The translations under genes were made by a program, and so were the position numbers. The notes beneath the pieces were generated by a model, which was not told where the DNA came from, searched no databases, and saw only the letters and a program-made list of their open reading frames with translations. DNA of 64,000 bases from Caldilineaceae bacterium (GTDB taxonomy: Bacteria; Chloroflexota; Anaerolineae; Caldilineales; Caldilineaceae), in assembly GCA_020634755.1 (NCBI GenBank), contig JACKBC010000027.1, positions 27,127 through 91,126 of the forward strand, read 5' to 3'. Of the stretch, positions 25,782 through 33,742 are shown one piece after another; the stretch's first letter is position 1, and every line of letters starts with the position of its first letter.

Positions 25782-27058
25782 TGAGTTCCATTTTCTTTGG
25801 AGTGAGAATCACCGTCGATGACGGTTGCTTCGACAGGTGTAGGCGGCAGAAATTCAACATTGGCCCACAGATTGGCCACGCCTTTGGCCCGATTGCCGCC
25901 AACCACGCTAAAGGTGAGCGCATTGGCCACGAAATCGTAATAGCAGCTCAGGTCGGCATAGGCCAAGTCGGTGGAGATGGTGTAGGAACCATCGAGCAGA
26001 TGGGCCGTCAGCTCGTATGTAATGCAGCCGCGCTGGCCCGCTTTGTACGAGGGCGATGTCAGCCCCAGCACGCGGGTGGTTGTATCATAGACCAGCTCGC
26101 CGTTGGGGCCGTGCATAATGCAGGCAAAGACCGGCTGCTCCACGTCGGCATAACATTCAAACTCGACGACCAGGGAGACCTTCTCGCCCGATATGACGGC
26201 GCGGCGGGTATGACCATCTTCGCCCACCAAGTCCACGCGCGTAATGCGCGCTTCGTGCGTCATGCGGCGTTGGGCCAAGCCGCCACCGGCGCCGTTTGCC
26301 TCTTTGGCGCTGCGGCTGGCGTTTTGGCGCAGCACATTGGCATATTCGGCCACGGCTTCGGCCGCTGTACCCGCAAATGCCTTGGCGCCGGCATACATGA
26401 CCAGCCCGCGGTCGCATACTCGCCGCACATCCTCCATGTTGTGCGAAACAAAGATCAGCGACGCCCCTCGCTCGCGCAACTCATTCATGCGCGCGTAACA
26501 CTTCATGCGAAAGGCATAGTCGCCCACGGCCAGCACTTCATCGATCAGCAGCACGTCTGGATCCACATGGGCGGCCACGGCAAAACCGAGGCGGGCGGTC
26601 ATGCCCGATGAATAACGTTTGACCGGCGTGTCCAGATACTGTTCAATGCCCGCAAAGTCCACAATCTGATCAAAGCGGCGGCGGATTTCGCTGCGCTTCA
26701 TACCCAGAATGGCGCCGTTGAGAAAAATGTTTTCGCGCCCGGTCAAATCGGGATGAAAACCGGCGCCCAGCTCAATCAGCGCGGCGTAGCGGCCGCGAAT
26801 GTCAATGGCGCCGCTGGTGGGCTGCGTCACGCGCGAGAGCAATTTGAGCGTAGTGGTCTTGCCGGCGCCATTGGGGCCAATAATGGCCATGGCTTCACCC
26901 GGCGCCAACTGCCAACTTACGTCGCGCACGGCCCAGTGGACGTTGGCGCTCTGCGGGTTTTCCGCCCGCCCTAGGCCCAAAATTTGGCGCAAGCTGGGCA
27001 AGCCGCGCCCAATGCGGTAGCGTTTGGATACATTGTCAAAGCGGATGCTGTAACTCAT
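25766..27058 (-). CDS. Polysaccharide ABC transporter, ATP-binding subunit with Wzt C-terminal cargo domain
   Basis: Protein of 430 residues. It has Walker A 'GPNGAGKTT' at 61-69, signature 'YSSGM' at 149-153, Walker B 'VLLIDEVLAVGD' at 169-180 and the switch His in 'FVSHNMEDV'. Residues from about 270 form a separate beta-rich domain like Wzt_C, which in O9a-type systems recognises the terminally modified glycan. With the permease at 27114 it would export a finished undecaprenyl-linked polysaccharide. The last nine residues ('ENGTQILQI') come from a dispersed repeat. Confidence 0.93.
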   Translation of the reverse strand: MSYSIRFDNVSKRYRIGRGLPSLRQILGLGRAENPQSANVHWAVRDVSWQLAPGEAMAIIGPNGAGKTTTLKLLSRVTQPTSGAIDIRGRYAALIELGAGFHPDLTGRENIFLNGAILGMKRSEIRRRFDQIVDFAGIEQYLDTPVKRYSSGMTARLGFAVAAHVDPDVLLIDEVLAVGDYAFRMKCYARMNELRERGASLIFVSHNMEDVRRVCDRGLVMYAGAKAFAGTAAEAVAEYANVLRQNASRSAKEANGAGGGLAQRRMTHEARITRVDLVGEDGHTRRAVISGEKVSLVVEFECYADVEQPVFACIMHGPNGELVYDTTTRVLGLTSPSYKAGQRGCITYELTAHLLDGSYTISTDLAYADLSCYYDFVANALTFSVVGGNRAKGVANLWANVEFLPPTPVEATVIDGDSHSKENGTQILQI

Positions 27059-27113
27059 GTCAACAAGGTGCTAGAATCAAAAATCTGTGTCATCTGCAAA
27101 AGCCGTGGTTTAC

Positions 27114-27905
27114 TCAAACCAGATCTGCAAATTGGGCTTCAACTCGTTTGAAAAAAAGATAGCCGGCGGCCAGCATGAACGCCGCGATCATGGCCGCGAT
27201 AACCAGCGTAGAGGCGGGCGCTTGCTGTTGCAGCAGCACGGCGCGATACGCCTCGATAATGCCGGCCATGGGGTTTAAGAAGTAGAGCCAGCGCAGGTGC
27301 TCTGGCACAACGCTTATGGGATACACAATAGGCGTGGCGTATAGCCAAATCTGAAGTCCCAAGGCAAAGAGATGTTTCACATCGCGATAAAAGACATTGC
27401 AGGCGGCGCCAATCAAACCGACGCCCAGAATCAAGGCCAGCTGAATCGTCACAATAAGCGGCAGATAGACCCAGCTGGCCGCCAAAATGGGCCAGCCGTA
27501 AAAGAGCATAATAATGAGCAGCACGCTGGCCGCAATGGCAAAATCGAGCAGGCGAGCCAACATGGCCGCAATGGGCAGCACTTCGCGCGGAAAGTAAATT
27601 TTGCTGACCAAATTCATGTTTACCGTCAGCGCATCGACCATGTCGGTAATGGCCGTGCTCAAAAAGGTCCACGGGGCCATGGCGCTATAGGCAAAGAGCA
27701 CATAGGGCACGTTGGCCGTATCGATCGGAATAAAGAGCGTGAAAATGACGGTGAAAATTGCCACCGTGGCCGCGGGCTGCAAAATGGCCCATAGCCCACC
27801 CAGCACCGACTGTTTGTAGCGGGCGCGCACGGTGCGCACGGTCCAGGCCGCCAGCAGTTCGCGGTGCAAATGTAGTTCTTTAAAGGCAAATGCATCCATG
27901 GGCAT
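27114..27905 (-). CDS. Polysaccharide ABC-2 type export permease (Wzm/TagG-like)
   Basis: Protein of 263 residues with six membrane segments and the ABC2 export pattern: the amphipathic N-terminus 'LLAAWTVRTVRARYKQSVLG', then 'LWAILQPAATVAIFTVIF' and 'NVFYRDVKHLFALGLQIWLY', ending 'YLFFKRVEAQFADLV'. It partners the Wzt-like ATPase immediately downstream. The ATG at 27905 shares one base with the TAA of the upstream sialidase-fold gene (TAATG), so they are translated in series. Confidence 0.92.
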   Translation of the reverse strand: MPMDAFAFKELHLHRELLAAWTVRTVRARYKQSVLGGLWAILQPAATVAIFTVIFTLFIPIDTANVPYVLFAYSAMAPWTFLSTAITDMVDALTVNMNLVSKIYFPREVLPIAAMLARLLDFAIAASVLLIIMLFYGWPILAASWVYLPLIVTIQLALILGVGLIGAACNVFYRDVKHLFALGLQIWLYATPIVYPISVVPEHLRWLYFLNPMAGIIEAYRAVLLQQQAPASTLVIAAMIAAFMLAAGYLFFKRVEAQFADLV

Positions 27906-29413
27906 TACCACCGCCTGCGTGCGGAAACGCCACGCAGCAACATGACCAGGGCAATGAGCAGCGTGGCCGGCGCCGCCGCCCATATCAACGGCATGCCCGG
28001 ATTGTTGGCATGCATGAGATTCGGATCATCAAACTGGCGGTAAAAAGCTTTGTCTGGCGCGGGCGTAGCCGTGGGCGGCAGCGGTGTGGGCGTAAAGTAG
28101 GGCGTGGGTGTAAAGGTCGATGTGGGCAGCGGCACGACGGCCAACTCGGGTGCATTGAGCCGGCCAAATGTATACCAGGCGCCATTGCGATCCTCGGGCA
28201 GCGTGTCGGTGCGCCAGGCCACCAGCAGATAGTTGCCGCGCGTGATCACAGCCGACGGGCCGCTCGGGTCAAACGAAGCTGATTTGGGGCCCAAAATCAT
28301 GGGCTCCAAATCGCTCCAGTAGCCATCCATCCACTTGGCGTGCCACATGCCGTGGCAGCAGTCGGCCGTGCGGTTGCCCATAACCGTGTGCAGGTCGCCG
28401 TTGCTGTCCAGCAGCATGACGGCCTCGGCATATTCTCCGATGTGTGGCCACGGATGGACCGGCTCTGACCAGGTGAGTCCGTTATCTTTGGACAGTCTGA
28501 AAAAGCGCGTGGCCGGGAAGCTATCTTGATAGATGACAATCAGCTCGTCTTTATACTGCATGACGGTTGGCCAGTCCGCCTCATAATCTTCTTCCTCTTT
28601 GGCGGCCAGCAAAATTGGCTCACGCCAATGATTTTCGTAATCTTGCCAGCGCAGTTCGGTTTGCGCATAGTAAATTTCTTCACCGCGCCCGCGATCGCTC
28701 CAAAAGCTCCATACGGCATGCAGTACGCCATCGGCATCTACAAATGTGTTGAGCGCCGCCGGCCACACATCTTTGCGATAAACCAGCTGCACAATATCGG
28801 GTTCGCTCCAGGTTTCACCATAGTCTGGGGATGTTACATAGTAGAGCCCAACGCCGTAATCGCGCGATTGATAAATCGCCATTAGGTTGCCGTGTCCATC
28901 GCCCTGTAGTGCGCCAATGGCCAGTGGCCCCACACCTTTGACAATTGCGGTCGGGTGCAGCCAAGAAGTGGCCAGATGGGCGGTAATGGCCGGCGAACTG
29001 CTGTAATACATATCGGCTACATCTTGATTGCCCACATAGAGCGTGAGATGGATGGTATCGTGTTCGTCAATATAAACACCCAGAATGGTGGGCGGAAATG
29101 GGCTGGGCGCCAGCAGCACATTGTTGGGATCGCTCCAGCCGGTTTCCGGCGTCCACGTGCGGTGGAAGAGATCTTCGGGGGCTTCGGCAAAGGGGCGTTC
29201 CACACTAAAGGCGTGTACGGTGCCGGCTGAATCGACCACCATAACGGGGGCAAACGCATCCAGATCATAGTCGGGAATCTGCTGCTGTTCTGCCCAAAAG
29301 CCCTGTGCTTCCTGGGCCGAAATTGCTTGCACGCGCAGCCCAATGATGATGAACATCAATATAAAAATCGTGGCAGTTCGATATGCTATTCTGTATATGA
29401 TGCGGTGCGGCAT
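27905..29413 (-). CDS. Secreted, C-terminally anchored Asp-box (BNR/sialidase-fold) protein
   Basis: Protein of 502 residues. An N-terminal signal segment ('ATIFILMFIIIGLRVQAISA') leads to a beta-propeller-like region with at least two Asp boxes, 'SPDYGETWSEP' and 'SKDNGLTWSEP'. A Pro/Thr-rich linker ('PTSTFTPTPYFTPTPLPP') and a C-terminal membrane helix followed by 'RRRW' come next. The sialidase fold is found in glycosidases and in glycan-binding proteins; the arginine triad and Tyr/Glu nucleophile cannot be assigned by eye. Its coupling to the ABC exporter suggests handling of the exported polymer. The ATG at 29413 was chosen for the signal peptide. Confidence 0.75.
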   Translation of the reverse strand: MPHRIIYRIAYRTATIFILMFIIIGLRVQAISAQEAQGFWAEQQQIPDYDLDAFAPVMVVDSAGTVHAFSVERPFAEAPEDLFHRTWTPETGWSDPNNVLLAPSPFPPTILGVYIDEHDTIHLTLYVGNQDVADMYYSSSPAITAHLATSWLHPTAIVKGVGPLAIGALQGDGHGNLMAIYQSRDYGVGLYYVTSPDYGETWSEPDIVQLVYRKDVWPAALNTFVDADGVLHAVWSFWSDRGRGEEIYYAQTELRWQDYENHWREPILLAAKEEEDYEADWPTVMQYKDELIVIYQDSFPATRFFRLSKDNGLTWSEPVHPWPHIGEYAEAVMLLDSNGDLHTVMGNRTADCCHGMWHAKWMDGYWSDLEPMILGPKSASFDPSGPSAVITRGNYLLVAWRTDTLPEDRNGAWYTFGRLNAPELAVVPLPTSTFTPTPYFTPTPLPPTATPAPDKAFYRQFDDPNLMHANNPGMPLIWAAAPATLLIALVMLLRGVSARRRW

Positions 29414-29420
29414 ATGCACG

Positions 29421-31151
29421 TTACTCAATGTTTGAACCAATCCGAAAGATCGCACCATCGGGAAAATCGGCCAGGAGTGCAATGTCAGATCGTTCGGCCA
29501 TTAAGTCGAGCATTTCGGTGTATGAAATTCGAGATGAGCGGTATGGATCATTGCTGCCCAGTTCGCCCTTAAAAGTGAGGACGTATTCAATTTGCCCAGG
29601 ATGTGCCGCTTTTCTTTCAAGAAACTGATAGAACTCGGCAATTCCGCTCTGTTGGGGCAAATATCGCACGGGCCGTTGCAGATAGAGATAGGCAGCCGGT
29701 GCACGGTCGCTATAGATGATGCTCTGTGTCTCTGCCATTGTGCGTATTGCGCGCAGCGCCTGATTGTCGCGCCAGGCGGCTGTGGTGAACTCCTGGCCCT
29801 GGGCGGCTGCTTCTACAAACCCATGCGTTTGCACTGCATAGGGAACCAGGCAGAACGCCGCCATTAGCACCAGCAAGGGCGACTGCCATGACGCAAAGTG
29901 GTGCAGAATGCGCCGCCTGAACAACCACTGCCAACCTGCATGTACGAGATTCACCATGAAGGCCAGCAGGCACGGATAGATCACGGCAGCCGTGCGCGGC
30001 CAATCGTAGGGTGGGAACTCAATGGTGGTGCTTAGAAAAAGCATTCCACTCAGATAGAGCGCTATAAACTGGAACGTTAACGCTTGCGGTGTACATAGCC
30101 AGCGCCGCCAATCTTGTTGGTGTGTTTTAAACAGGGCCTTCACCATGCCGCTGTGCCAAATCCACCTGATGCCCATGACACCGCCGACCAGCACGCCCAA
30201 GCCCACTAGAATCAGCGCCACTGTGGGAAGTTCCATCAAGAGACCGCGTAGGCCCCAATGCATAGGTGGCAGCAAGTCGGTGGCGAGCGTATTGACCAAG
30301 AAGCGTATGTTTCCGGCCAGGTCCGCATGGTACTTGTGCTCTCTGTCCATGCCAGTCACAAAGCCCGTCAGCAGCCAGTTGCGGATGAGCCAGGGCGTCA
30401 CCGGCGCCCCGGCAATAATTTCGGCCAGCGCAATAGTGATCAACATGCGCAACCAGTTTGTAGTTTGGCGCAGCTCTTTCGATATCTCTTTCCATATGAC
30501 GATGGCGCCTAGCCCAACAAGCCAGATTACGCCCACATATCGCGTCAATATGGCCAGCGCTATGCAGAGCGCACAGAGCAGAAGCCAGCGCTTTGCATAC
30601 TGCTCTTTCGCCTGTACATAATGAATGGCGGTAATCAGCGCCAGCATCGAAAATAGGGCAAACGGCGCTTCGCTCAGCGCAAATGTCCCCAGCCGCATGA
30701 CTGGCATGAGGCTGGCCACGGCCATGGCCGCCAGCAGGCCAGACAAGCGTCCACCCAGCAGTTGCCCCAGCACAAAGGCGGCGATGATGAGCCCGCCCAG
30801 CGCCAACAGCGACACCCAGCGCGCCGCCGTAATGGCGTTTAGCCCCACTTCCATCAACCCAACAATCATTAAAGAATAGCCTGGTGGCCAAAAGGTAACC
30901 GGACCAGAGGGCAGCTGGCTGTAGGTATCTACAAAATCGGCCATAAATCCGCGCCCGGCCTGAACGTTGATGGCCATATTCAGATAATTGACGCCATCTG
31001 CATTCATGCCGGGACCGGCTGCCGTGGCCATCCAGCCCATGACGACCGCCATCGTGGTCGGCAGCAATACAAAGAACAATCCTGTCCAGTCAATGTGCCA
31101 ATGTTCTGTGGGCAGAGGCCGGGATTGCGTATGTGAAATTGCACTGCTCAT
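29421..31151 (-). CDS. GT-C-fold membrane glycosyltransferase (PMT/GT39-like)
   Basis: Protein of 576 residues with about 11 membrane segments. The first outer loop has 'NADGVNYLNMAINVQAGRGF' with an acidic residue typical of GT-C catalysis, followed by 'WPPGYSLMI'. The C-terminal 110 residues form a soluble outside domain. These enzymes take sugars from polyprenyl phosphates. The ATG at 31151 lies 2 nt after the stop of the small SMR-like gene, a typical pairing of flippase and GT-C enzyme. Confidence 0.82.
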   Translation of the reverse strand: MSSAISHTQSRPLPTEHWHIDWTGLFFVLLPTTMAVVMGWMATAAGPGMNADGVNYLNMAINVQAGRGFMADFVDTYSQLPSGPVTFWPPGYSLMIVGLMEVGLNAITAARWVSLLALGGLIIAAFVLGQLLGGRLSGLLAAMAVASLMPVMRLGTFALSEAPFALFSMLALITAIHYVQAKEQYAKRWLLLCALCIALAILTRYVGVIWLVGLGAIVIWKEISKELRQTTNWLRMLITIALAEIIAGAPVTPWLIRNWLLTGFVTGMDREHKYHADLAGNIRFLVNTLATDLLPPMHWGLRGLLMELPTVALILVGLGVLVGGVMGIRWIWHSGMVKALFKTHQQDWRRWLCTPQALTFQFIALYLSGMLFLSTTIEFPPYDWPRTAAVIYPCLLAFMVNLVHAGWQWLFRRRILHHFASWQSPLLVLMAAFCLVPYAVQTHGFVEAAAQGQEFTTAAWRDNQALRAIRTMAETQSIIYSDRAPAAYLYLQRPVRYLPQQSGIAEFYQFLERKAAHPGQIEYVLTFKGELGSNDPYRSSRISYTEMLDLMAERSDIALLADFPDGAIFRIGSNIE

Positions 31152-31153
31152 GG

Positions 31154-31525
31154 TTAACTGGCCAATCCGCTGCGCGCCACCAGCACAATGCCGACGCAGA
31201 TGACCACCACGCCAATCCAGCGCGCCAGCGGCACCGATTCGCCCAGCGCAAATTGCGAAGAAATGGTGATCAACACAAAGTTGAGCGCCAGAAAGGGATA
31301 AGCAAAGCTGAGGTCGAGCCGCCGTAATACGGCAATCCACGAGAGGGCGCCCAGCCCGTATAGCAATAGCCCACCCATAATCAGCGGTGACTTCAAAATG
31401 ATCAGCACCAATTCCGCCAGCCCCACATTTTCGTTCGTGCCTGGCTGCGTCACGCCTAATTTAATAATTGTTTGGGCAATAACGCCTGAAACAATTGAAA
31501 GCGCAATCAGTCCCCATTTGTCCAT
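31154..31525 (-). CDS. Small four-helix SMR/EamA-like membrane protein
   Basis: About 123 residues with four hydrophobic helices and the SMR/ArnE-like pattern 'SGVIAQTIIKLGV', 'LSWIAVLRRLDLSFAYPFLA' and 'FALGESVPLARWIGVVVICV'. ArnE/ArnF-type relatives flip undecaprenyl-phosphate sugars. The adjacent GT-C gene makes a lipid-linked-sugar flippase role plausible, but drug or metabolite export cannot be excluded. The ATG at 31525 was chosen because the first helix begins directly after it. Confidence 0.8.
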   Translation of the reverse strand: MDKWGLIALSIVSGVIAQTIIKLGVTQPGTNENVGLAELVLIILKSPLIMGGLLLYGLGALSWIAVLRRLDLSFAYPFLALNFVLITISSQFALGESVPLARWIGVVVICVGIVLVARSGLAS

Positions 31526-31607
31526 ATTTGGCAGATCCAATAGATAAAATGTCCCGCTCGAATTCAACAACTAGGCGATGCGGCACTAACAGCGCCGTGG
31601 TACACTT

Positions 31608-31634
31608 TTGACATCAGCTTGTAACAAATAAACT
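31608..31634 (+). promoter_or_regulatory. Candidate promoter for the small ORF at 31702
   Basis: A perfect -35 TTGACA (31608-31613) is followed after 15 nt by TAAACT (31629-31634), a 4/6 match to -10. The spacer is short, so strength is uncertain. It would give a leader of about 60 nt. Confidence 0.4.
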
Positions 31635-31701
31635 CGTAATCAAAGACAATAGTTCTGGTTAATCCAGATGGTTTATCGCTAATAAAAAAGGAAAAAATCA
31701 C

Positions 31702-31899
31702 ATGTTAAGCACATTATTCGCCATCTTTATTGCGCTGAACGTAATCTCTAGTTTGGTTGTTTTGGCCGCCTGCGTTGTTTCTGGAAAATCTTCACGAATG
31801 GAAATGGCGCAAGAGTTGTCTACTCCGCGCAATTTACGTGTAGAGCTGGCGTATGCTGCCCCTGTGGCGGCCGGGCGTGCAATGGTTTCGCAAGCGTAA
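31702..31899 (+). CDS. Small single-helix membrane protein, opposite to the polysaccharide operon
   Basis: 65 residues: a membrane helix ('LFAIFIALNVISSLVVLAAC', residues 4-24) followed by a polar tail. AAGGA lies about 10 nt before the ATG and a TTGACA-type promoter lies upstream. It is the only + strand gene inside a 30-kb - strand locus. The family is not recognised. The frame could be fortuitous, but it has a ribosome-binding site, a promoter candidate and a coherent membrane topology. Confidence 0.45.
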   Translation: MLSTLFAIFIALNVISSLVVLAACVVSGKSSRMEMAQELSTPRNLRVELAYAAPVAAGRAMVSQA

Positions 31900-31907
31900 G
31901 TCGCTGC

Positions 31908-33728
31908 TCACCGTTGTTCAATCGCCGTATTGAGCCATGCTGCTTCTTGTTGGGCATCAATGTATTCATACCACCATTTGCGCATCTGAAGCCGTTCTTG
32001 TAGCTCGGACGGCGTAGAGGCGAGCAGAAAAGCAGATTGCTTCACATTCCCCTGGATCGCATATACTTCTCCTAATAGCTGCACCGTGGTTTGGTCGCTG
32101 GGAGAGACTGCCAGGGCCTTTTCCAAACGGCGTTGCGCCACATCGTATTGACCCATGGAAAGCGCCAGTTGTCCCAAGCGCCGATTAGCCGTCACATTGG
32201 CGGGATTCAACGCCAGCGCCGCTCTATATTCTGCCGCAGCCGGTCCTAAGTTGACCGAATGCGTGCGACGCACCATATCTTGGATGGGCCATTCCGGCCA
32301 TGCATAAGTTGAAAGTTCAGCCCGCGTTTGCAACACGGCGCCCCAATTAGCCCGCAGGGCGGATATGGACCCTGGCCACGAAATCATGCACAAAATGGCC
32401 AGCACGGTTGGGGTGGCGCCCACAAGCCACCCGATCATCTGTTGTTTTGTGACCCGACTGGCTACTTCATCCAGCAAGCGAATCCCGGTCAGCGTCCGGC
32501 GCCCCACCTCCCAAGTACTATAAAGACCGCCAATAGATGCCCTAAATTGGGCTTTACGGCTATCTGCCTTGTCTAATTGCTGCATTGATAGGGCAAATCC
32601 AATGGGGAGAAATGTAATGAGCGCTAATGGTCCTGCATAGAGGGTGGCGTCTGTCAGCCCATGCACTATCATGGCTACTAGGGATGCTGTACCAATGGCG
32701 GCGGCCCTGCGCGTAGTCGTACTGCCGTGGAATCCTTGTCCCAAAACGACGGACGCAGTACTGACCAGACCGATAAACCCTATTATCCCCAGCGCTCCCT
32801 GCTCCACTCCAATCTGAATAAACAGGTTGTGTGCATGTTGCAGATACGGCACATGAACCAGAAAGTAGTACGTGGAATAGACCATGGCGGAAACGCCTAA
32901 GCCGCTGCCCGTATAGCGGTAATCGCGTATAAGCGACATGCTGTCTTGCCACAAGCGCAAATGGGTCACCGGTGTGCTGCCAGCCGGTAGGAGCGCTTCG
33001 AGTTGTTTTGCCACCGGGGCAATCAAGAGCAGGCCAAATAGCACACCCAGCGTGGTTACAGCGCTCACGGCCAGCCAGTCGAGCCAACGTCTGTGGGTTG
33101 ATGGCCGTCCAATGTCGGTGCGCCAATAGAGATAGCTCGCGCCCAGGAAGCCGGCAACCAATCCAGACCAGCCGCCGCGCGAAAAAGTCATGGTCAGCGC
33201 GGCCAGCCCCAATGTGAGGACCGCGGTAACTGCGTAGGTCGCCCACCGCCGTTCTGCTTTTGGCACGATCACAATGGCGCCCGCGCTGAGCGGCATGAGC
33301 ATGCTCAAAATATTCGCCACCACGTTTTCATGTAGCCCGATTGGAAGGGTCAATCGTGGTCGCATTTGCTGCAGGGCGATGGCGAAAGTTTGAAATGGGG
33401 CAAAGTCGTATTGCTGTCCGGCGCTCCAGTCGTGAACCAGCAAGAAATGGATGCTTAATGCGCCAGTCAGAACTGCACAGGCCTGGCACAGACGTTGGAG
33501 GACCACAAGGCCATGCCGTCGTACCTGCCAGATTAACAGCCACATGAGTATTAACCCCATAGCTAACGTAGCCAACCGCTCCAGCGCGATTGCCCGGTCA
33601 TACGCAGCCCATACCCCAAACAGGGCCGAAATTGTGTAGAAGAAAGTAGACGCGCCAGCGCTGCCTGCAAAAACGTCGGTGGCTCTCATTCGGGTTGTGC
33701 GAAGAAATCTGTGATGTAATCCATTCAT
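31908..33728 (-). CDS. O-antigen ligase-like protein with C-terminal TPR
   Basis: Protein of 606 residues with ten or so membrane segments and the ligase features 'TFSRGGWSGLVAGFLGA' and 'HAHNLFIQIGVEQGALG' (the conserved H-N-x-(F/Y) of PF04932). Residues from about 490 form two or three TPRs ('AAAEYRAALALNPANVTANR', 'GQYDVAQRRLEKALAVSP'), a common fusion in polymerases. It would polymerise or ligate a lipid-linked glycan outside the membrane. It differs from the gene at 9213, which lacks TPRs. The start at 33728 lies 14 nt after the radical SAM stop. Confidence 0.87.
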   Translation of the reverse strand: MNGLHHRFLRTTRMRATDVFAGSAGASTFFYTISALFGVWAAYDRAIALERLATLAMGLILMWLLIWQVRRHGLVVLQRLCQACAVLTGALSIHFLLVHDWSAGQQYDFAPFQTFAIALQQMRPRLTLPIGLHENVVANILSMLMPLSAGAIVIVPKAERRWATYAVTAVLTLGLAALTMTFSRGGWSGLVAGFLGASYLYWRTDIGRPSTHRRWLDWLAVSAVTTLGVLFGLLLIAPVAKQLEALLPAGSTPVTHLRLWQDSMSLIRDYRYTGSGLGVSAMVYSTYYFLVHVPYLQHAHNLFIQIGVEQGALGIIGFIGLVSTASVVLGQGFHGSTTTRRAAAIGTASLVAMIVHGLTDATLYAGPLALITFLPIGFALSMQQLDKADSRKAQFRASIGGLYSTWEVGRRTLTGIRLLDEVASRVTKQQMIGWLVGATPTVLAILCMISWPGSISALRANWGAVLQTRAELSTYAWPEWPIQDMVRRTHSVNLGPAAAEYRAALALNPANVTANRRLGQLALSMGQYDVAQRRLEKALAVSPSDQTTVQLLGEVYAIQGNVKQSAFLLASTPSELQERLQMRKWWYEYIDAQQEAAWLNTAIEQR

Positions 33729-33742
33729 AGTGGGCCTGAATA

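Noticed and set aside
25654..25923. 90-residue N-terminal extension of the Gfo/Idh/MocA oxidoreductase
   Set aside because: It overlaps the ABC ATPase gene and a repeat, and is not Rossmann-like.
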